Positions 59,508 to 64,000 of a stretch of 64,000 nucleotides of DNA are shown here, piece by piece. Below the pieces are notes generated by a model. It had not been told where the DNA came from, made no database searches, and was given only the letters and a program-made list of their open reading frames with translations. The stretch comes from Polaromonas sp. P2-4 (GTDB lineage: Bacteria > Pseudomonadota > Gammaproteobacteria > Burkholderiales > Burkholderiaceae_C): NCBI GenBank assembly GCA_024703855.1, contig CP087965.1, positions 2,348,001-2,412,000 of the forward strand, given 5' to 3'. The position numbers were made by a program, and so were the translations under genes. How positions within the stretch are numbered: the first letter of the stretch is position 1; each line of letters opens with the position of its first letter.

Positions 59508-60231
59508 AACGCCCATCAGGCGGGGCCGCCGGGCACGCACCAGCAGTACATCGGACCAGATGGGGCGCCACTGCATGAGGGCACGCAACACCCGCCCCTT
59601 GATCGAGCCCGAGGCCGAAACCGGACAACCGTGCAGGCCTTCTGGCTGCAGCCCGGCATCGGTTAGCACCTTAAGCAGGGTGAATGGCGAGAACCAAGCA
59701 CGGTGGTCAGTATTGATACGCTCCGCCCCCCTGCAGCCTGCACCGCGTTGCGCAGGGCCAGCGCATTGGGCACCGTGACCACGAACTCGGCCGTCGGCAA
59801 GCACTGCGCCAGACGTCGCAGAAAAGCCGCTGGATCCGGCAAATGCTCGATCACATCGGGCACCAGCACTAAATCCAGTCCCCACTCCGCCAGCATGACT
59901 GCGGCATCAGGCGCAAAAATGTCAAGTTCATGCACGTTCTCAAAGCCCAGGCCCCCGCGGTGGCCACGGCTTGGGGGCTGATGTCGATCCCCCGGCACAC
60001 ACTGGCACTGCGGGTCAGACGTGCATGCAGCCAGCTTCCATCGGCCACACGGCTGGCAATCAACTGCACATGGTCGGCAAAGCCCACGTGCAGGACCCGG
60101 CGTCCCGCCACCCACTGCGTCAGCACATCGCCACGAGATTGGGGATGACTGATAATTTGGGGACGGAAGGGCAGGTCGTCACTGAAAGACTCGCCCGACA
60201 AGTAACTGCCAATCTGGTCAATCTGGTTCAT
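59499..60231 (-). CDS. Class I SAM-dependent methyltransferase (two frame breaks)
   Basis: About 244 residues from ATG 60231. Recognisable parts: RRVLHVGFADHVQLIASRVA (degenerate SAM-binding loop), SVCRGIDISPQAVATA (acidic residue for ribose), LVLVPDVIEHLPDPAAFLRR (motif post I, typical of sugar or lipid methyltransferases) and TDHRAWFSPFTLLKVLTDAG. The frame breaks near 59955 and 59712. It is the only gene on the minus strand in the cluster; it converges on the initiating transferase gene and is divergent from the next GT4 gene by 27 bp, so those two starts share a short promoter region. Confidence 0.85.
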
Positions 60232-60258
60232 CCCCCCATTATCAACACCGGCCCCGAA

Positions 60259-61281
60259 GTGACACCCTGCATCCTGCTGCTGCAAGAAGACCAGACAACC
60301 GGTGGCGTGACAACGATTGCTGGCACCCTTTGCAAGGCGTTGCAACAACAGGGCTGGTCCGTCACCGCGCTTGCCCTGAATCTGAGCGGCTGGCCGCAGC
60401 GGCTGACGGCGGCTTGGCACTGCGACGTGATTCTGGCCAGCCACAATTTCCGGCCGGCCTATGTGGCTTGGGCATTGGGCCGACTGCTACGCAAGCCCGT
60501 GGTGGTGTGGGTGCATGGCCCCCTGCAAGAGGTGCTGGCGCAGGCACAGACCTCTTCTCTCAAGCGGGGCTGGCTTCGCTGGCTGTATCGCCGCCTGCCG
60601 CAATTCGTATTTGTTTCATGGGCTTCGCGCGATTCGTTTGAACGCTTCATGCAGAGGCCCTTGGGATCGCATCAGCGCAGTGTCGTCATTCCAAACGCCG
60701 TCACGCTGCCTGGGCCTGCGGTAGGTACCCCGCCACCAGACAGTGCGGCTCCGGCCAATCCGCAACTGGCCTACATCGGCCGCCTCTCCCTGGAAAAACA
60801 GCCCGCCTTGCTGCTGGACATGCTGCGCCTGCTGCCGCCCCGATTCCGGCTGACGCTGGTAGGCGATGGCCCTCTGCGCGACAAACTCCAGCAGACCGGA
60901 ACCGACCTCCTGGCGTGTGACCGCCTGACGCTGGCAGGCCCGCAACCCCACGGCCCGGCCCTGTATACGCCCTGGCACCTGACCCTGCTGGCCTCGCGCT
61001 ACGAGGGCTGCCCGATGACCCTGCTGGAGTCCCTCGCCGTCGGCATACCCTGTGTGGGCCTGCCGATCCCGGCCCTGCAAGAAGTAGTGGGCAATGACGT
61101 GGCTTACCTGCTGGCGCGCGATCACTCAGCGCAAGCCATAGCCGATGCCGTGCAGACCGTCTTGGCGCTCCCTCGGCGCCAGGTACAGGCAGACATGGCC
61201 CGCGTGCTGTTGAGGCATCAGGTGAAAGACTTCGTTGAGCGTTGGCAGGCAGTGCTGAAAGAGGCCGCCCGGCCATGCTGA
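60259..61281 (+). CDS. Glycosyltransferase family 4
   Basis: Intact, about 340 residues. GTG 60259 gives VTPCILLLQEDQTTGGVTTI, the expected N-terminal strand and glycine loop. The donor domain shows LAYIGRLSLEKQPALLLDML, LTLVGDGPLRDKLQQTG and the E-x7-E motif ASRYEGCPMTLLESLAVGIP. Probably adds one sugar of the repeat unit. The start is not certain, as no strong ribosome site is seen. It overlaps the following glycosyltransferase gene by 7 bp. Confidence 0.88.
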   Translation: MTPCILLLQEDQTTGGVTTIAGTLCKALQQQGWSVTALALNLSGWPQRLTAAWHCDVILASHNFRPAYVAWALGRLLRKPVVVWVHGPLQEVLAQAQTSSLKRGWLRWLYRRLPQFVFVSWASRDSFERFMQRPLGSHQRSVVIPNAVTLPGPAVGTPPPDSAAPANPQLAYIGRLSLEKQPALLLDMLRLLPPRFRLTLVGDGPLRDKLQQTGTDLLACDRLTLAGPQPHGPALYTPWHLTLLASRYEGCPMTLLESLAVGIPCVGLPIPALQEVVGNDVAYLLARDHSAQAIADAVQTVLALPRRQVQADMARVLLRHQVKDFVERWQAVLKEAARPC

Positions 61282-62194
61282 TCCATTTCGTGCACACGGG
61301 GGATGCCTACCTGCCCGAGTTGCAAGCCTATGCCGCGTTTGTGCAGGCGGCCGGTCACCAGGCCGAGGTACACGGCCAGATTCAGACCCTGCCAGCCGAT
61401 GCGGCGGTGCTGTGGTGGATGTGCGGGCAAGTCAGCCCCCAGCTGGCGCAGCGCTATCCATCGGCCTTTCACATCCACGAATACGCATCGGCCTCGGTGC
61501 CGCCGCTGGCCTGGCTGAAAGACAGTATCAAGCGCTGGCGGCAGGCCGTACCGCAGTACCGCATCTACCAAAATGAGTGGGTGCGCCAGCGCATGGGCTT
61601 TGGCGACGCGGTGCCCTACGAGTTTCGCAACATGGGTGTCTCACCGGCTTTTTCAGCGCACCGACGGCACAAACCGAACCCGAATTTGACTTTGTGTACC
61701 TGGGCGAAATGCGACGCCTGCGGCACTTCCTGCCGCTGTTTGACGCACTCGCGCACACCGGCCGCCGCGTGCTATTGGTCGGCGAGATTCCTGACGGTCT
61801 CGGGCCACGCTTAAAGCGTCATGCCAACCTGACCGTGACCGGCCGCGTGCCCCACGCGCAGGTGCCAGCCCTGCTGCGAAGCGCAAGCCATGGACTCAAC
61901 CTTGTACCCGACCAGTTGCCCTACACCGAGCAAACCTCAACCAAACTGCTGGAGTATTGCGCCGCCGGTCTGCGTGTGGTGTCCACCGACTACCCCTGGG
62001 TGCGCGAATTCGAACTCCACCACCGCGCCCGCTTCGCCTACATCCCCTGCCGGGCCAATGCAGCGGCATACAAGGCCCATCTTGGCCCCGCGCTGGACGA
62101 ACAACCGCTGGCGACGCCTGATGTGCGGCCGCTGGCCTGGCCCCGGCTGCTGGCCGGCCTGCAGGTCTGGCGTGAACTGGGCATCCACACATGA
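61275..62194 (+). CDS. Glycosyltransferase (frame break)
   Basis: About 306 residues from ATG 61275. The N-terminal domain starts MLIHFVHTGDAYLPELQAYA; the C-terminal domain has FDFVYLGEMRRLRHFLPLFD, GRVPHAQVPALLRSASHGLN and TSTKLLEYCAAGLRVVSTDY, a GT4/GT1-type donor site (Lys-Leu-x-Glu-Tyr). The break is near 61665. It overlaps its upstream neighbour by 7 bp and the flippase gene by 4 bp (ATGA), so it is translationally coupled on both sides. Confidence 0.85.
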
Positions 62195-63399
62195 AGCTGC
62201 CGCGCGCCTCAGGCCCGATTGCACTGGCCAGCATCGTGTCGCTGGGAGCGCAGGTGCTGTTCAGCCTGGTGATGCTGCGGCTATTTGCGCCGCAGGCTGT
62301 GGGCGAGTTTTCCGTCATCAGCCAGATCGCGTTTTTTCTGGATGACGCTGGCGCTGGCGCAAAGTCCGCTAAAGCTGCTGGCGGACGTACACCGGCCTCC
62401 TATCCAAGCCGTGCGCCGCCCTGCGCGCCAGCCTGCTGCGGCTGGGGCTCCTGCTGCCAATAGCATCGGTGGGCGTGCAGCTCAGCGGGCTGGCCCAGAG
62501 CGGCCAGGTGCTGGGCTGGGCCGCGCTGCTGGCGGTGCTGCAATTGGGCTGGTATCTGGCCCAGCCGATGACCCTGAAGACTGCTTCAACCAAATCCATC
62601 GCACTCGGGCGTGCCCTGCCTCCGGTCATTGCGCTGGCTGTGGCGGGCATCGTCGGCAGCCGGTGGCCGCAAACCGGCGCCATCAGCCTGCTGCTGGCCG
62701 CCGCGTCGGGCTATGGCGTCGGTGCGCTGTGGCTACTACCGGCGCGTCGAGAGGCTCTGCAATGCGCCGGCCCAGGGGCAGGGGCGACAACCATCATCGC
62801 ACCCACACCGTCCCAAGCCGATGACCGCAGCACTGCGCTGCGCCTGGCCCACGCCGCCACCGATGCGCTGACCGGCACCGCCATCCTGCTGCTGTGGCAA
62901 CGCAGCCATGGCGCGGCCGAAGCCGGCTACCTGGCCGTGCTGCTGCGAGTTCTGGGTTTTGTGCCGGGAGTGATTCACGCAGCCTGGGCGCAAGTACTGC
63001 TGGCCGACGGTGCTTCGCGCCGCCGGTCAGCAGCCATGGCAGGCCTTGGCGGCGCGATGCTGGTGGCTGCGCTGGCGCTGGCCTGCGCCTTCGCGTTACG
63101 GGTGCAGTGGCTGACAAGCGCCTGGGCAGGGGTGCTGCCCTACCTGATGCCGCTGGTGCTGTGGCAAGGTGCCGCCTGCCTGCTGGCCGCGTTCAGCCAC
63201 CTGCCATTCCAGCACGGCCGGGCCCGGGCCTATTCGTACGCAGCCATAGGCTTTGACGCTGCAGCTGCTGGTGCTGTGTACGCCGCTGGTTTTCGGGTTG
63301 CCGATTAGCGCCACTGAACATGCTTGGTGGCTGGGTGGTGTATCAGCGGCCGGCCTGCTGATGCTAGGCCTGTGGCTAGTGCGGCTGCGCAGCCCTTGA
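62191..63399 (+). CDS. Oligosaccharide flippase-like membrane protein (three frame breaks)
   Basis: About 402 residues, mostly hydrophobic, ten or more helices. The start SGPIALASIVSLGAQVLFSL, VMLRLFAPQAVGEFSVISQI is the pattern of Wzx/polysaccharide-synthesis flippases, which move lipid-linked repeat units across the inner membrane. The middle piece FWMTLALAQSPLKLLADVHR, the main piece from about 62405 and the end LLVLCTPLVFGLPISATEHA are in different frames; breaks lie near 62337 (an extra T in the T run), 62405 and 63262. Coupled to the upstream glycosyltransferase gene by ATGA. Confidence 0.78.
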
Positions 63400-63874
63400 T
63401 GCCTGCAGCGTTGGCCTGATGTCGATCTATCTGCACGGATTGGGGGCAAGAGCACCGTATGCCTCGATGGTGGATAACGCACCCACCTCCGCATGTGGTC
63501 GCCACGGTCAGCTATCAAAACAATGGCGAACTCGCGCAGCCGGTGGCACAGTTACACAACAACGCCCCATCGTCGGCTTGGAAAAAATTGGACCCCCATT
63601 TGCCGTAGTCGTGGCCCTTGCCCTCTTTGTCGCGTCGGTTGCAGCGCAGAAACATGCGCCAAGTCTAGAAACCGCGCCCACCGCGCAAGGACCAAAGTCT
63701 CCACGACAAGCGTTGTGACAACTCGGACCTTCACGGATCAAGCACTTGCAGCGACCTGGCCCCCGAATTCACAGCAAAGCAACGGCGAGTTGAGAAAGAC
63801 GGGTTAGCATCGTGTCGTTGTATCCCGAAACCGCTTACGAACAAAAGCCAAAGCATGAATAAGAAACGCAAGCC
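63400..63874. other. Gap without a supported gene inside the polysaccharide cluster
   Basis: 475 bp of lower-GC sequence between the flippase and the nucleotide-sugar dehydrogenase. Short open frames exist but none shows a family pattern or a good start. GCTATCAAAACAAT at 63510-63523 matches one arm of the family B hairpin without the rest. One short reading (MPRWWITHPPPHVVATVSYQ, from about 63460) has a faint glycosyltransferase-2 look (VVATVSYQNNGEL) and may be gene debris. Confidence 0.5.
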
Positions 63875-64000
63875 ATGGAAGTAATTGCAATCGTCGGACT
63901 CGGATACGTCGGTCTTCCGCTGGCCGTTGCATTCGGCAAACTGATGCCGACCATAGGCTACGACCTCTCCTTGCAAAAAATCGAGAACTATCATGAGCAC
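63875..64000 (+). CDS. UDP-N-acetyl sugar 6-dehydrogenase, WbpA/TviB type (partial)
   Basis: The first 42 codons are present and the window ends inside the gene. MEVIAIVGLGYVGLPLAVAF is the NAD-binding start of UDP-sugar dehydrogenases, and GYDLSLQKIENYHEH fits the following strand with the Asp that binds the adenosine ribose. VGLGYVGLPLAVAFGK is closest to the WbpA/TviB/WbpO group that oxidises UDP-GlcNAc or UDP-GalNAc to the uronic acid. It would provide an acidic sugar to the glycan made by this cluster. Confidence 0.88.
   Translation, partial: MEVIAIVGLGYVGLPLAVAFGKLMPTIGYDLSLQKIENYHEH

Noticed and set aside
63460-63610. Start of a family 2 glycosyltransferase (VVATVSYQNNGEL)
   Set aside because: Only about a dozen residues resemble the family and the frame stops after 49 codons; kept as a note within the gap entry.

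Overview
The window is bacterial chromosomal DNA, GC-rich and gene-dense. Gene content and order (yajC-secD-secF, fmt-def, LysM gene-dprA-smg, glnE next to yhdP, a DUF3717-DUF1289 protein, single-chain indolepyruvate oxidoreductase, PglL-type ligase) point to Burkholderiales, most likely Comamonadaceae near Polaromonas or Rhodoferax. This placement rests on family knowledge, not on a database search.

Layout. 0-2.5 kb: azlD/azlC, fmt and def. 2.7-5.8 kb: LysM protein, dprA, smg. 6-11.7 kb: DUF1631 protein and the secF-secD-yajC operon. 11.9-16.2 kb: single-chain indolepyruvate:acceptor oxidoreductase with a divergent Lrp/AsnC regulator. 16.3-18.6 kb: PhoX-like phosphatase. 18.8-21 kb: MarR regulator, EamA exporter and nitroreductase, with two palindromic operators. 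21.2-26.4 kb: MliC-like lipoprotein, mltA, a 48-residue membrane protein, a FixJ-like regulator with its sensor kinase, and a nitrilase-family amidase. 26.4-33.7 kb: yhdP and divergent glnE. 33.7-40.5 kb: TetR regulator and an RND efflux system. 40.5-43.2 kb: SDR, acyl carrier protein and ketoacyl synthase mini-cluster. 43.3-53.4 kb: rfaE2-like gene, di-iron protein, glutathione peroxidase, FAD oxidoreductase, GST, purB, two small-domain proteins, a yybP-ykoY element with terC, a holin-fold protein and an M48 protease. 53.5-55.5 kb: moaC and a PglL/Wzy-like ligase. 55.7 kb: remnant of a yefM-yoeB toxin-antitoxin pair. 56-64 kb: surface-polysaccharide cluster (galE, glycosyltransferases, initiating sugar transferase, methyltransferase, flippase, nucleotide-sugar dehydrogenase cut by the window end).

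Two interspersed repeat families stand out. Family A (about 55-72 bp, GC-rich, running from CCCCCACGCT to GGGGCGGCCC) has six copies. Four lie inside genes without breaking the frame (fmt, glnE twice, the RND adaptor) and encode extra 20-26 residue peptides. Family B (about 60 bp: a GCTAY-N7-RTAGC hairpin plus a TGCTTGCGC-like tail) has eight copies. Some lie inside coding sequence (dprA, the PglL-like ligase, both ends of the RND adaptor gene, the 3' end of the response-regulator gene); one supplies the Shine-Dalgarno of the RND permease.

Roughly 48 reading-frame breaks interrupt about 28 genes, including ones normally essential. In ten breaks that I worked through, restoring one base in a short run of identical bases repairs the frame. 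I therefore treat these as sequence errors and annotate each gene over its full span as a CDS, giving the approximate break positions.
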